Shown in pieces: positions 11,911 through 23,600 of a stretch of DNA of 64,000 nt. The first letter of the stretch is position 1; each line of letters starts with the position of its first letter. Source of the stretch: Sclerodactyla briareus. Its lineage: Eukaryota; Echinodermata; Holothuroidea; Dendrochirotida; Sclerodactylidae. Under the pieces are notes generated by a model that saw only the letters and a program-made list of their open reading frames with translations, ran no database searches and was not told the DNA's origin. Made by a program: the position numbers and the translations under genes. The stretch covers positions 1-64,000 of the forward strand of contig JAODTK010005653.1 of assembly GCA_026419785.1 (NCBI GenBank), in the 5' to 3' direction.

Positions 11911-12299
11911 TGTGTGCGTGTGTGGATTATTTCTCAAGATTTTGTATCCTCTTAGTTGTGGCGACCTTACCTTTATTGCATGGTACACATTTCTTAATCA
12001 CCTTCCTTAAAAACGTTTCTTTTTGACATTTTTGTTTATTCCCGAGGGAAATCCTTTGCAAAATTATCAGTCCAACAGTCTTTTTTTTACAATACTTACA
12101 ACTACTGCCCAGGATAGTATGACACTAATATAATATCTGACATGTGTTAAGGTATACCCTAATGTCCGCCTAATTTGACCAACCAAGTTTCTCTTGGTAG
12201 TTCCCACCCTAAAAAAACTATAGGCTATTGGAAGTGATCGTATTTTTCTACAAACATGCCCGTCTTCCCCGTCCAAATATAGCTATTAATTTTGTCTAT

Positions 12300-15200
12300 T
12301 ATTCAACCGGTCGAGGCAATAAAGGCTACTAGAGCAAGAATTTGAAGAAGAGTAGATTTTTAAGAAAAATAAATTTCTGGGCATTCAACGACAAAATGCA
12401 GAGCAATAAAATACGGTTAATAGTTATGTCATTTTTATTTTAGCTCATAACTTACCTTCCCATTTGACATTTGGTATGTTTATAACTGAATTATTTTGGG
12501 GATGCTCATCCGACAACCTAGGCTAAACAATTTGGTCTGTGACTTTGGGAAAATCGCAAACAAAGTTTATATCGCATTAAAGACTTTCTATATGATGAAC
12601 GACAAGCGGAGTGAAGGATAATCAGCCTGCACTTATCATTGTGGACAAAAAAAAACAAGATACAGTGTTTCCCCAAAAGGTACGTCCTATGTGAAGAACA
12701 GTAATTACGAACAATATATGTCCTCATAAAAATACTTACAGTTACAAAGTACAGAGGGGCCCACCACTCACTCCATGGAAATTAACTACAGCATAGTATA
12801 AGAAGAATTCGATGTAGGAAGCAAATTTGAAAGAGATAATAAAGCAATCACTTAATATTTACCAGAGCAGCCAGAAAGTCACGGCTAAGGCATGCGATAA
12901 TGACTATTTTTGCTATTTCCCTATTGCATCAACACTTTTTCACACAAATATTTCGCAATTCCCGATTTCCAAACTGCAGATAATCATTAGATATCCATAT
13001 ACCGTATGGTTTTTTCATTAACAGCTACCTGTTGTGCGTATTCAACACTATTCTGATGTGCCAAAATAGTACAAATAAATAGTGTTTCTTGCAAGTCCAT
13101 AGGCATTGAATTCATATCCAGATTTCAGTGAAGCAGAGCCTTGGAAAGTAATCAGAATTCCGGTTCATATTAGGTAATCTCTGCTCAGTGCATCTTGGTG
13201 GAGAGTGGGTGCCTTGCGAGAGAAATATGAACTACTCAAAAGTGTACCATCAATTTTTTTTTTACCTTCTGCAAATTGCATTCATTCGATAGTAAGCACC
13301 AGACAGCCATAACACTAATGAAAAATGGCGCCTGGTGCAGCATAAATCACTAAACTGACCGAACACATTCATATTGGAAAAGGTTGTTGTGTTTGGTAGT
13401 CAACGTTTTAGTTTGAACAGTCTCAGAATTGAGGTGAAGCCAGATTTCTAATGTTCATTGCTACCATGACAACTACAAACTCTTGCAGTCCATTAATGGG
13501 ATACCATCGGTGGCCGATTATACTGCTTACTTAAATAAACTCACAGTCCGTTATTGCTCGCAGTAATGTCTAATACGTTTCCTCAATTGCTTGCTCGTCC
13601 CTCATATGGTCTATATATTCCGCCTCAATATCCCGAAGACCCTACCGCTTTCTCGTCCCCAGGCCTCCCTTCAAACTGGTCAACGAAGAAATATGAAATA
13701 CATGTGTTATCAATTGTTTAATTACTATTTCCGTATAGGTCAGTCCCTAATCAATTTGCGGGGAAGGGTTGTACTTGTAATGTGATACGTCATTTTGAAT
13801 TGCTGGTAGCATACAGGGGAAGCGCACCGAGTTCCTATAAACGAGGATGGTTCCTCGTTGATGTGGTACATTAAATGAACTTTCCAAGATGGATGTTAGG
13901 CTACTATAATTTTTCACATGAATACCCCTGGCGGCAATTATGAAATGATTACTCTTCGGAACAAGAGAGATTGATATCACACAATAATACGAGAGGCTTT
14001 GAATGGAGTTTTCTTCTAGAGGCCATTATCCTCCCTAACTTCTATAAGATTTAGTTAGATTCCACAAAATTTTAAACAATTCCCTTCCCCCTTTCTTTCT
14101 ATCGTTTGCAATAATACACAGAACGTACGTGGTCAATACTGATCCGCCAATGCCCATACTCACTGGAGCAATATATATGTGTGCGTGTCAATTGATATTT
14201 TGTTTATTTTATATCATTGTTATATCAGTTTGTCCGCGTACAATTAAAATAATACACTTAAGTATGTGGTCTACCAAGACTCTCAAACTCTCCTGTTTTT
14301 AATTTTAAGACAAAACCTGCTTCGCTCTACCCTCGCTTGTTTTCATATCTCTATAATGGCCCAGTAGATTTTGTTCTACATTATGTATAATTTCCACTGG
14401 TAATTGAATTCTATATTTAATATCAAACTATATAGAAATACCCTCGACCTAACGACTGGGCTATCTTGAGTTTATTGTATGTGAATAAACCACGGAATCA
14501 CCATTGCTCCTAACTAGGTCAATGACGTCCTCGCAAACCCGTGAAAACGGGGGGCAAAAGGGTCCCTTCCTTTGTATGACGTCACGATGAAAACCACCCA
14601 AGGTAGTCGAATTATATTGTATTTGACCTATCATAACGCAGATTATGCACATAATAGTGCCATCTGGTGATTGCATCCTCACAGACATGTCTTCAACATT
14701 GTACCTGGGGAAAGCGGGTGTTACTTGACCACCTCAACCAAAAATCACTGTCCATCTGTAAATACGACAATACGCGCGGTTTGTTTCCACACCTTTCTGG
14801 CGGGGATCGTGGACGATAAGCATCTTTAAAAGCATGCGAAACATTTCGTATTCGGACTTTCGAGGAAATTCAGGCCCATCCTTTAATTCAGGATATTATG
14901 TTTTACGTCATGGTGTTGCTAAAGGAATTTTCGATGATTGTTTACCTGAAGTTGGTTTGGTATTTTTCTGTTCCGATTTTTTCGCAGTCTCTGCACTTCC
15001 CGCTATCACCGAGTCCCCTGTGAATTCTGTCTTGCTTGATATTTACACAAATTCAGATGAGATAGTGTTTTATCTGAACTAGTATTCCTATCTATATCTC
15101 ATTTTGAATCATAAAGGAAAAAAAACATGGGGTAGTGAGATATGACCCGATTGACCCAAATATTTTCCAACGCTGTTTCATCTTGGTGTACTATCTTTTT

Positions 15201-15490
15201 CTGCGGACGGACACAAGTTATAGTAGCGTAATCACCCGAATTGAAGCTAAACATTGTCTTCCGATATACGACAGTTTTGCACACATTTCGCAATTACGTC
15301 CCGCAACATAATTGTGTGCATTTTAATCCCAACCATACTTCATGGCTCAACATGTTTTCTATTGGCTGAACCATGTTTCCACGCAGCGAATCAGACTGAG
15401 AAGGTTTAGTTGCCCCCTCAAAAAAGAAAAAGAAAAAAAAGTCTATTACACTAATCTTTTTGTGCGACTACATGGGATCACTTTTCCAAC
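12300..15490. other. Long 5' intron or flank of unit 1, no exon recognised
   Basis: The whole stretch has counterparts in unit 2 (25290-28950) and unit 3 (60880-63390, plus 59000-59350), so conservation alone does not mark exons. I see no domain. A notably steady block near 14430-14530 (ATAGAAATACCCTCGACC and ACGGAATCACCATTGCTCCT) is shared by all three units and could be regulatory. Confidence 0.4.
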
Positions 15491-15499
15491 CTCTTTCAG

Positions 15500-15548
15500 A
15501 ATACTGCTGTACGGCCGATGCAGTTCTCTCGAGGCCTCCGAAATCAAA
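15500..15548 (+). CDS. Microexon before FReD-A, unit 1
   Basis: This tiny exon lies between CTCTTTCAG| and |GTAAGC. It is 49 bases here and 46 in units 2 and 3, the difference fitting small indels. In the cleaner copies the frame that joins the next exon in phase reads YSVRRCRFSRGFKS, a linker with one Cys just before the DCQEM start of the fibrinogen domain. Sharp conservation across three units, with flanking introns much more diverged, supports a real exon. Confidence 0.6.
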
Positions 15549-15597
15549 GTAAGCTATTTCCGGTCAAACTTTTTTGTTTTGTTGGAACACACTATTC

Positions 15598-15742
15598 ATA
15601 AAAATATTCCGAATTCAATTTCTGATCTCCCGAATTGCATTTCTGATATCCTTAATTCAATTTCGCACCTGAAAAATATCACGAATTCAACTTCTGATAT
15701 CACGAATTCAATACTGATACCACGAATTCAATTTGTGATATA
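15598..15742. repeat. 21-bp minisatellite with GAATTC core, unit 1
   Basis: About six imperfect units of TATCACGAATTCAATTTCTGA lie in the intron between the microexon and FReD-A exon 1. The open frame that runs through it (repeated Ile, Ser, Asn) is a by-product of the repeat. Unit 2 carries the same minisatellite at about 29058-29205; unit 3 does not show it. Confidence 0.75.
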
Positions 15743-15828
15743 AAACGTGTCATATGGAGATCAGCTATCTACATTTATGTAAAATATGATCACTTATTCT
15801 ATAGAGTATTACTTATACCAACATCTGA

Positions 15829-15965
15829 TATCCTATAACTGTCAGGAGTGCTACGGGGATGTTCTCTCTCAATTCTAGTGGTGTCCTACGTCATCAAACC
15901 AGAAGGGTATCCAGAACCATTCGAAGTTTACTGTGACGACGGCCGCTGGCTCCGGCGGATGGACG
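15829..15965 (+). CDS. FReD-A exon 1, unit 1
   Basis: This exon codes for the N-terminal piece of a fibrinogen-related domain. Visible pieces are DCQEML, SGV-YVIKPEGYPEPFEVYCD and, after a glycine-rich turn, GGWT at the donor ACG|GTATGT. These match the family start (DCxE...SGVYxIxP...PFxVYCD...GGWT) and carry the first cysteine pair. Small indels near 15870-15885 and 15940-15950 shift the frame. The acceptor CTGAG is intact in unit 2 but reads CTGAT here, probably a base error. FReD proteins are secreted lectin-like recognition molecules. Neighbouring exons share orientation and phase. Confidence 0.8.
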
Positions 15966-16658
15966 GTATGTGAATTAGCTAACTATATTCCCACAAACAT
16001 ATGACAGTTCAGAGTTTAATCAATATAGAAGATCATATCAAAGTGATGATTGAATGTTCTGATTGACACATCGTTAAAAGACCGTGGTACACGCCTGCAT
16101 TTGTTATAGCTTACTCAAACCGAATTGCTTATACTATGAAATTATAAGTTCCAGGCCGGTACCTTTTCAAACTTCAGAGATGAACGCGCTTCACACCTGA
16201 GCTAATTCATTAGGTTTCGAGGACTCTGGTAGTTTGAGTGAAAAAGGCAAACAGTGACGCCATACATGAACATTCGTATTCTCTATACTCATGCGGTTGT
16301 AACAGATAACTGACCTTCATTATATTCCTATGTCCGAGCTATTTGTTTTGTTTAAATGAGTCACATTTCGTTGTTTAGAATTTGAGAACAACCAGTGGTT
16401 TCACAACAGATGTCAAATGATACCGTACCGAGACCTTTTTAAAATTTGAGCTTTTTGGTATTGGTGATATCAGCCCTGTCAATGTACATTACAGACCATA
16501 TGTCTCTATTGTTCCATTTCGAATTTTGCACTATTTGAGTTGAACGCTCTAATCAAATATGATTGCCAATCATTCATTCTTTTTATAAAAAAAAACTCTA
16601 AAACTTTGAAGCTAGCTTTTGTATATTCGGCCATCTGGTTTCTTCTCCTTTATTGCCG

Positions 16659-16925
16659 GTTTTCCAGCGCGAATGGGGGGCCGCTCAGAGTTCAATAGCC
16701 GTGGGGAGCACTAAACAAAAATGATTTGGATTCCTGTCGAACGAATCCTGGCTTGGCCAACGAAGGCTGTCCTATTTACCAACCAAGGGAACTACAGGCT
16801 TCGTGTGACCTGCAGTTCTCCAATGTTTCGTCCAGTCTCTCTTCCTCTATCAACAACAGTTTCCGCATCGTATGATGGGACAAATACGTCTAATTTTCCG
16901 CTAGGAACACACGAATCTATCGGAG
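16659..16925 (+). CDS. FReD-A exon 2, unit 1
   Basis: This is the middle part of the first fibrinogen domain. In order it reads VFQR, FNRR-EHYKNGFGFL, ESWLGNE, LTNQGNYRLRV, and near the end SDEW-K-YRLIV followed by GTYES and the donor GGAG|GTAAGG. These match the WLGNExxxxLTxxxxxxLRVDL and YxLxV core of FReDs. Several single-base indels interrupt the frame. The acceptor reads TTGCCG|GTTTTCC where unit 2 has TTGCAG|GTTTTC, so unit 1 lacks the AG; this is either a read error or a splice-site loss. Confidence 0.8.
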
Positions 16926-17433
16926 GTAAGGTTTTACACTTCGACTAAAAACTTTATAGTAGCATGGTATTTTCCGTGAGGCGGTAGACATTCTATCTAT
17001 CATAGCTGATGGTTGTTCTTATTTTCGTTTATTTTCGATAATTGTACTCCTTCTTTTATAATATGCTAAGTTTATACAGGGTTCTAATATATGGTCAAAT
17101 AAACAAATCCTTTCTGCAGTGGTATAACATTTCTGAAGTAACGACATATAGACCTAAACCTACTCAAAATTAAATATGATTATCAAAATGAGCTGGAAAG
17201 TACTGGTCGACACTTCCGTACCATTGTGTATCGGATTCGACGCCGGTTGTTTTCTCATATACCGTGTAACCAATTTATTCTATTTTGGTGTCTTTCATTT
17301 CGCTTTCCTTTCTGATTACACGACAAAAGTGATCAGGACGAGAATAGTGGTACAACCTTGTTTTCGCTCATGGACCGTAATCGATTAACTGTTTGCCTGG
17401 TGTTATCATACCAACACTTTCCGTGTACTGCAG

Positions 17434-17742
17434 TTGATTGTTTTGATTAGAAACACGGTTTTCCTTGGTTTCTTGTCTCCCATATACACCGCTGTGGTTT
17501 CCCCATGAAGTTTTATCCGCAGATGCGTGGTATCGTCCGTCCCATGACATGTTCTATGGAAATGCAGTTGCCGGATGGTGCGGAGAGCCAACCAATCTAC
17601 CCATTTTCTCGAAACTGTCAGCTTGGAACCGGGGGGGGGGGAAGGGTGCTTCTGTCCAGCTGGTTTTTGAATGGACGGTGATGACTGCGTTCCTGCCAAT
17701 GAATGCCCATGCTTTTTGTCGGAAATCAATCGAGTTGTTCCG
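17434..17742 (+). CDS. TIL (trypsin inhibitor-like) exon, unit 1
   Basis: This exon is rich in cysteine. The 3' half reads NCQLGT, then EGCFCPAGF, MDGDDCVPANECPCFL, ending at the donor TTCCG|GTAATG. This is the TIL pattern (C...C....GCxCPxGFxxxxxxCVPxxEC), used in protease inhibitors and in von Willebrand-type extracellular proteins. Upstream, RPSHDM-YGN resembles the start of a TIL domain. The acceptor GTACTGCAG is plausible, but the first ~45 bases of the exon are not matched to a domain. One G run (17630-17640) and one in-frame stop are probable base errors, because unit 2 differs at both places. Confidence 0.7.
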
Positions 17743-17879
17743 GTAATGCATCTGATAATTATCAAACCCATATTTTCACGGTTGGGATATTTTTTCTCCC
17801 TTCATTTTTTCGGGGAGGGTTAGCCGTTCATGCTGAGAATAATTCACGACTGAAACATGTTCCTTGAGATTCTTCCTAC

Positions 17880-18005
17880 CAATATATATTACTATAGATA
17901 TATATAGATAATATATATATATCCTAATATTTATATATATCTCTGATATATATATATCTATTCTATATATATATTATAATATATATATATTTATATATAT
18001 ATTTG
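17880..18005. repeat. (AT)n-rich microsatellite
   Basis: Interrupted ATATAT blocks lie in the intron between the TIL and EGF exons of unit 1. Unit 2 has no comparable tract there, so this expanded or was lost after duplication. Confidence 0.85.
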
Positions 18006-18181
18006 ACCTACTCGAGAATGATATTCCTTTATGACAGAGAACTCGAAAACCTATCCTTTAACTTACTTATTTTGTCAGTTGCATACATTCAGTAGCGGTA
18101 CAGTATAGAAAGAGGACATATTCAAACGGTTGTTGCTACAAATCATTGCTGTCTTCTATAACGACCTACCACGCTAATGAG

Positions 18182-18456
18182 ACTGCACCGAGCAGCGATC
18201 CTGTACTAACAAGCAGCTGGTCTCGAGGGGCCATACCGCTGTGACACCAACGTCGATGTGATGTATCAGGAGGGTTCGGCAGTGGTTAACTGTAAGGGTT
18301 TCGGCGGAGATGGACACAATTGTGAGCCGATCACTGACTGCTACTATGCCATACTGTTGTGGGAGTCGAGACGGATCTACCTCATCAAGCCGACCTACTG
18401 TCCCGGGGAGCGTTCAACGTCTCAGGTGTAATGATACTAACGGCGGTGGATGGACA
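18182..18456 (+). CDS. EGF-like domain plus FReD-B exon 1, unit 1
   Basis: One exon codes for an EGF-like module and the start of the second fibrinogen domain. Visible pieces are GPY, GFGGDGHNCEPITDCYY, then YLIKPTYCPG and NDTNGGGWT at the donor ACA|GTACGT. The order C-x-C then GDG-x-C is the EGF end; DCY...YLIKP...GGGWT is the FReD start, as in ficolin- and FREP-like proteins with EGF stalks. Frame shifts occur about three times in this copy. The exact acceptor is unclear (near GATGAG or GAGCAG, 18182-18196). The exon follows the TIL exon by ~440 bases in the same direction. Confidence 0.75.
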
Positions 18457-18937
18457 GTACGTACACCATACTTTTTTCGTGTGATTACGCATTCAAACAT
18501 AGCATTGTATTGTGAGGGTCTTAATTGCTTCCTAATGGACGTGGAGACTATACTATTGCTGTGTGACCAATTAGAATGAATTGTACAATCATAATGGACT
18601 TACGGCTCGTGTAGACTCTTAAACAAATTGTCAAAGTCAAATTGGATCGAACACACAAGGGGGTCACGAGCCAATCTAGCTATTGGAATGAAAAAAAAAT
18701 CACAAATGATTAGTTTTTGACCGGATCACTTGATTTAGGCTTTCTGCGTACCGACAACGACATCTATGCCCTCCACATGGTTGATATGTGCTCAATACTA
18801 TGGCCTGAAACATTTATTAGTTTATCAGTCCACTACCCGAAGTACTCGGTAACTTCTTAACTTTGGGGGATAACGTGGAACACTTTGATTGTTTTGGAAA
18901 CAACTGATTGATTGCTGCTTCGGTCTTATTCTCACAG

Positions 18938-19223
18938 TATTTCATTCAACGTCGCACGGGGGGGGGTGGGGGCTGGTACGCCGCCAACGAACTTCTACAC
19001 CACTGGGCGACTTACCGAGAATGATTCGAGTCTTTGATTTGGATACTTTTGGCTGGGTAATGAAAAATTCACTAGCCTTACGCAAACAGAAAGGATACAC
19101 ACTACTGAGTGGATCATGCTCGCTCTGCAAATTCGTCATTGTACTAAGAATGGTTCGTCGATCGTATCGGAAAACGATCAAGATTTTATTACCGTCTGCA
19201 TCAGCGGCCACAGTACAACTACA
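18938..19223 (+). CDS. FReD-B exon 2, unit 1
   Basis: The acceptor is TTCTCACAG. The frame reads FIQRRT, then after a G-rich interruption YAANEL-HHWATYRE, FWLGNEKF, SLTQ, and near the end SENDQDF and SGHSTTT at the donor ACA|GTAATG. It aligns throughout with the better preserved unit 2 copy at 32420-32683. The junction GGGWT|VFQR is in phase 0 in both units. Indels at the G run (18959-18968) and at 19035-19060 break the frame. Confidence 0.8.
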
Positions 19224-20064
19224 GTAATGGTTAATGATCTGTGAATGCCCATGATGTATATAAATTCTGTATTCAGCGTAATATCGCAGCCTTATATTTA
19301 ATGGCATGGACGAGATTTTTTCCCTCCTGCGCTCGTTCGATTCGTAAACCCGCCAATATGTACGTGTGTTTGCGCGGGTTATATACCACGATATAATATT
19401 ATTAAGTCAGACAATTTCAGCCCCAAGCTTTCCGTGCGCCATGGGTACAGAACACAGACACCGACCAAATACATATACATATATGCATGAAGAGGAACAT
19501 TTAAAATAGCGCAAACCCAATTAAGTGCAAATATGCAATGATTCACTATACACATTTTCCTTAAAAAAGAAAAAAAGGGGGTTTATTCCAGGTGTCACTG
19601 CTGTTAAACCAGACATTCAGATTTTTGGGATAAAAAAACCAAGCAAAAAAAACCTATGTGATCGATCGATTATGTATCGTTCCAAAGGAAACCTCTCCTT
19701 GTAAAAACTATAATTTCGCTGTTGTTCTGTGACAGGTGTAGCCTGTGCACTGTGCAGGCCACTTTCCTGTCCCTCTGGAATAATGTAGTGCCTGTAGAGT
19801 ACTGTATAGTCAATATCCAAGGACATTTCGATCCAAGTCTTGTTGAACCATGGTGACCCTGTCGAATATTATCCAAATTAGATAAGATACCACAGAACAT
19901 ATGCTGTTATGCAAGTCTACTCAAGTGGTAAAATATGTCTTACGTTCCTATCATCAGCGGAATAATGTAAATACTCCGAAGGCGGCAATAATACCTTATT
20001 TTTCTAATAGAAGCGCTCCTGCAGGAATAACTCTGGTTCGATATCATAGGGGAACATGTAGAAT

Positions 20065-20081
20065 ATATTATTATTATTATA

Positions 20082-20133
<52 letters not shown>

Positions 20134-20231
20134 CAGGAGATTGGAAAATTATTCCTTATTAATATTAATATTATTATTATCATTATTACTATTATTATTA
20201 TTATTATTATTAGTAGTAGTAGTAGTAGTAA
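20065..20231. repeat. (ATT)n / (AGT)n microsatellite
   Basis: Long (ATT)n and (TAT)n blocks followed by (AGT)7 lie in the last intron of unit 1, about 85 bases before FReD-B exon 3. The 206-codon open frame here, rich in Leu, is produced by the repeat running into the exon and is not a protein as such. Confidence 0.9.
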
Positions 20232-20314
20232 TAGGCAGAAATCACTGTTCCCGTTATCAGTTATATCTAACACAATGTGGGGCGATTATGCAACCTTTCG
20301 TCTTGTCTTTCCAG

Positions 20315-20603
20315 ATTATTAATTCTTTGGATAATAACAACGGGAGGGCTTCAGCACGTACGCCAGCGACAACGCGCTGTGGATCCTTCGACTGGCGCAG
20401 AGGAACACAGAGGGGGCTGTGGTACTCGGATAATTGGTGCGGTGATACTATGAATACGAATTTATCAGTCCCAATGGGCCAAGCAATCCCCCGCTTTTAC
20501 TCTTCCCCAACCTCAGGTTGAATACGCTGGACCAAACGAGAGAACATCTTTTGGTATTCTAATAACCACAATGACTGCAACCACAACTCTTCGCCGAGAA
20601 TGA
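20315..20603 (+). CDS. FReD-B exon 3 (C-terminal), unit 1
   Basis: The acceptor CTTTCCAG is followed by SLDNNNGRAFSTY-SDNA, DPSTGAEEHRG, GWWYSDNWC. This is the C-terminal fibrinogen piece, with the aspartate-rich calcium loop (here with S-D-N) and the GGWWY-C motif bearing the second cysteine pair. After about 20460 the frame is damaged by indels; EYAW and a PxL-rich tail align with unit 2. The stop is placed at TGA 20601 on that alignment and is uncertain. Confidence 0.7.
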
Positions 20604-23600
20604 AATACGACCGACGCTTGATCCCCACATTTGTTTCATTTGTTTCGTGGCAGATGTTTCTTGATGATACTTGTTTAATGCATTAACTTATCGTGTATAG
20701 TGTGATACTAACCATGAAAACTCAAGTTCTGCTTTAAAACAATAAAAACAACCCAAGACTGGCCGTTGACCATGTATCAGATCGTCACTAAGGACATATC
20801 GAGCAGCAAGAGTATGCGTTGTGTAAATGGTATTCGTTATCTTCGCGAACATGTTTCGCCGACTGGATTGATACTTTGATAGTTTAGTTTATTTCAATAC
20901 ATATTCGTTATGAACGAAATTGCCTGCAGCTTGATATACCAAAAGATTAAGATTCAATACATTTTTGGAGTTGGCATTATATGTTGTTTTCTCTCGTAGA
21001 GCTTGCTTGCTCGAGGAATGTTGGGGAGCTGCGGTATTTGCAAATTTCGTTGACCGAATTTGAGTTTATATGGTGAAGCCTCATTTAATATTTTGCTTAC
21101 ATATATACGAGTATCCAAAGTAGCCGATTTTAGTGAATTTACATATAGAATAGTTATTTAGAAATAAATGAAAAGATTCATGCATGCTCGTGTTGCCAGA
21201 CAAAGGTACGTGACGGAGATTATAGCTTATTTACCTGAAGGGATGAGCCTTTGTCTGTAGTCCTGCAGGTCGGCTACAACTAAGGACATATCTATTCTGC
21301 GTACCTGCGTAATTGGCAGAGAATCCTATATGCCATATTCTAAAACCCCGACATACATGGGGCTATCGTATTTATTAAGCGAGTGTCAACATCACGGGTC
21401 ACCAAAATGAACGAAAGCCATATTTCCATTCCTCAGTAACCTCAGGATTATCATTCCATTGACGCAGCGTTTAAATAACCGATTAACCAATCAATACCTT
21501 CCCGTCCCGCCACCACAATCAGATGTAACATTCCACTCCCCATTTTTTCGATTTAGCCTTCATTGGGACTCCTCGTCTGAATTTCCCGCCCAAGATTTCG
21601 ACTTTCTGATCCTGTGAGCCGGCCCCTGGAAATGATCATAATGCCATCCCAGGCTGGATAGAAATCTGCTTCAGGTATCACTGACCATACCGAGGCAGAC
21701 CTGATAGAGCCACCGCTCACATCTAATAACAAATAGCCCTGTAAGAAATGTACCTTATCGATCGTCGCTTCATTTATCCGAGATAGCTGATCAGTGAATG
21801 GATTCACCTTTCATGGGAGCTGTTTCTAAGGGTCGTCACAGGTGTGGTGTACTTTGTGAGGTAATATCCCCATGACTGTCCCCTGGTCTTGGTTCACACA
21901 GAACTTGACCAACATTCAATACATATTCAGTGCATGATGATTTACAGATTTAATAGGCCTGGTTTTTTCAGTACGATGTGATAACATCTGATAGATGAAT
22001 GAAAAATAACCAACACTGAGCAATGTCAGTCACAGTCAGCAAGATCGAGGAATTATATGTTGACGGTAATATTAGTAATTTAGGAATTAATCCTCCACCA
22101 CCCCCCCGCCCCATACTACCACCATCCCATGTCGGTGCGAGAAAAAGCAGATACAGAGAGACAACTCGGGCCGATTGCGCCACCAAGATTTCGACGGTGG
22201 CTATGCGCCCACCCTTACGGAAAACGCTCTGGCGATACGCGCGACAAAGGCGTCTGTTTCTTCGGCTTTCGCATAGCTCATAACTACGCAACATAAGGGA
22301 ACTGCTGAAAAGTGGTTCCCAAACCTCCGATGCGGGGACCCCATCTGGCCCCCACCGAGTGGAACCCAAGTCTGTGTCTCCGGAATAATGAGGATGTGCA
22401 GGCATTTACTTATCTGTTGTATAGTACTTGTCTTTTATGTTAAAACAATATAGTGAATATACAAGAGCAGGGTGGCCACCGTATTGGCAAAAACGCCAGA
22501 TTCACTCAGGGAAAACGCTAGAACGGCCGCCCAATAAAACACTAAATATGAGTGAATTTTGTAATATGTTGCGAATATTCCAATTCGGGTAAATTTTTTA
22601 GTACCCTCGGCTTTTTTACAATATATTTTGCAACAAGCCTGCTGGTCCCCCACAAGACTCGCTTCACACCCCAGTTGAGTCGTGCCACATGTTTGGGTAC
22701 CCATGGTCTAAAATTCGTATAGTAATTTGTATCGGACGCATGGCTTCCAACTTTGTACAGATACTGAGTACTGGGAGTTTTATATGTTCGCAGAATGCCT
22801 GCACGTGTGCAGTAGCGTTGTGTTTTGTTGGGAGGGGGGGGGGGGGGTCAATTACTTTCACTACCGCCATTTCCAGCGGGACCAAGCTCCAAGATTGGGG
22901 AAATGGGCTAGTCTCATACTTTCTAAGTATCATCATGACCTGCTCAGCGCAACGGACTTCAACAGTCGCAGAAGTCCAAGAGAGCACTGTACATCTCCAC
23001 ACTATCATTCCATATATGGCGGTAATACCTACAGTGATTGCAGCTTCCGACCATTTTTAGGAAGATGGAGGCTCCGACTCTGATACTCTCAGTTCGTGGC
23101 TTAGGTTGGTACCCCCGTTAAAGACTCTCTTGATTAAAGGATTAGACAAAATTTGCAAGGGCACTTCCAGTTGCCAGCTGACAGTCAGTGTTAATAGAGC
23201 TATACACCAGAATTGCATGGCGTTGGGTGCATGACCCATGGAACCAAAGTACCACAGCATTTTTTTCTGAAATCTCTAGCGTCTGAAGAACCGCCAGACC
23301 AGATGCCTGCTAGTAGTTGACTCGTTGTGATTATTGGTGTGCTGGCTGACGTTGGTAGCGATAACACCCCCCGGTGCAAGGAGTAGCCTTGAAGGTCATT
23401 GCCTGATACCATGGTGAACCAAGGCTGCATGGTCCTGATGGTACATTACATTTCCTGAGCTTTGTCCTGTACGATAATTCTGCAAGACTCACCCAATGAG
23501 GCTGAAGGAAGGGGAGCATAAAAAATATTCATGCCAGTTTAATTACATAGCATCAATGAATGAGTTCCAGGACACCAATTGCTCACTCGTTTCTTATGCC

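Larger units (their letters stand above)
11150..21600 (+). repeat. Lectin gene unit 1 (segmental duplication)
   Basis: This is the first of three related segments. It aligns by eye with unit 2 (about 25290-41230) from position ~12520 onward and with unit 3 (58060 to the window end) from ~11150 onward. Landmarks in all available copies are the tract with GTTACTGTCGACAGTAATCG (11330), the microexon (15500) and, in units 1 and 2, all FReD, TIL and EGF exons and the 3' flank with AACCCCGACAT (21343 and 40960). Differences are mostly small indels plus lineage-specific LINE insertions. Confidence 0.8.

Noticed and set aside
19901-20521. 206-codon open frame, the longest in the window, with poly-Leu
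   Set aside because: The length comes from an (ATT)n/(AGT)n microsatellite read in frame; only its last third is genuine FReD-B exon 3 sequence.
22435-23060. Overlapping open frames over 110 codons on both strands
   Set aside because: They are mutually antisense, have no domain, and are no longer than expected by chance in a window with many such frames.
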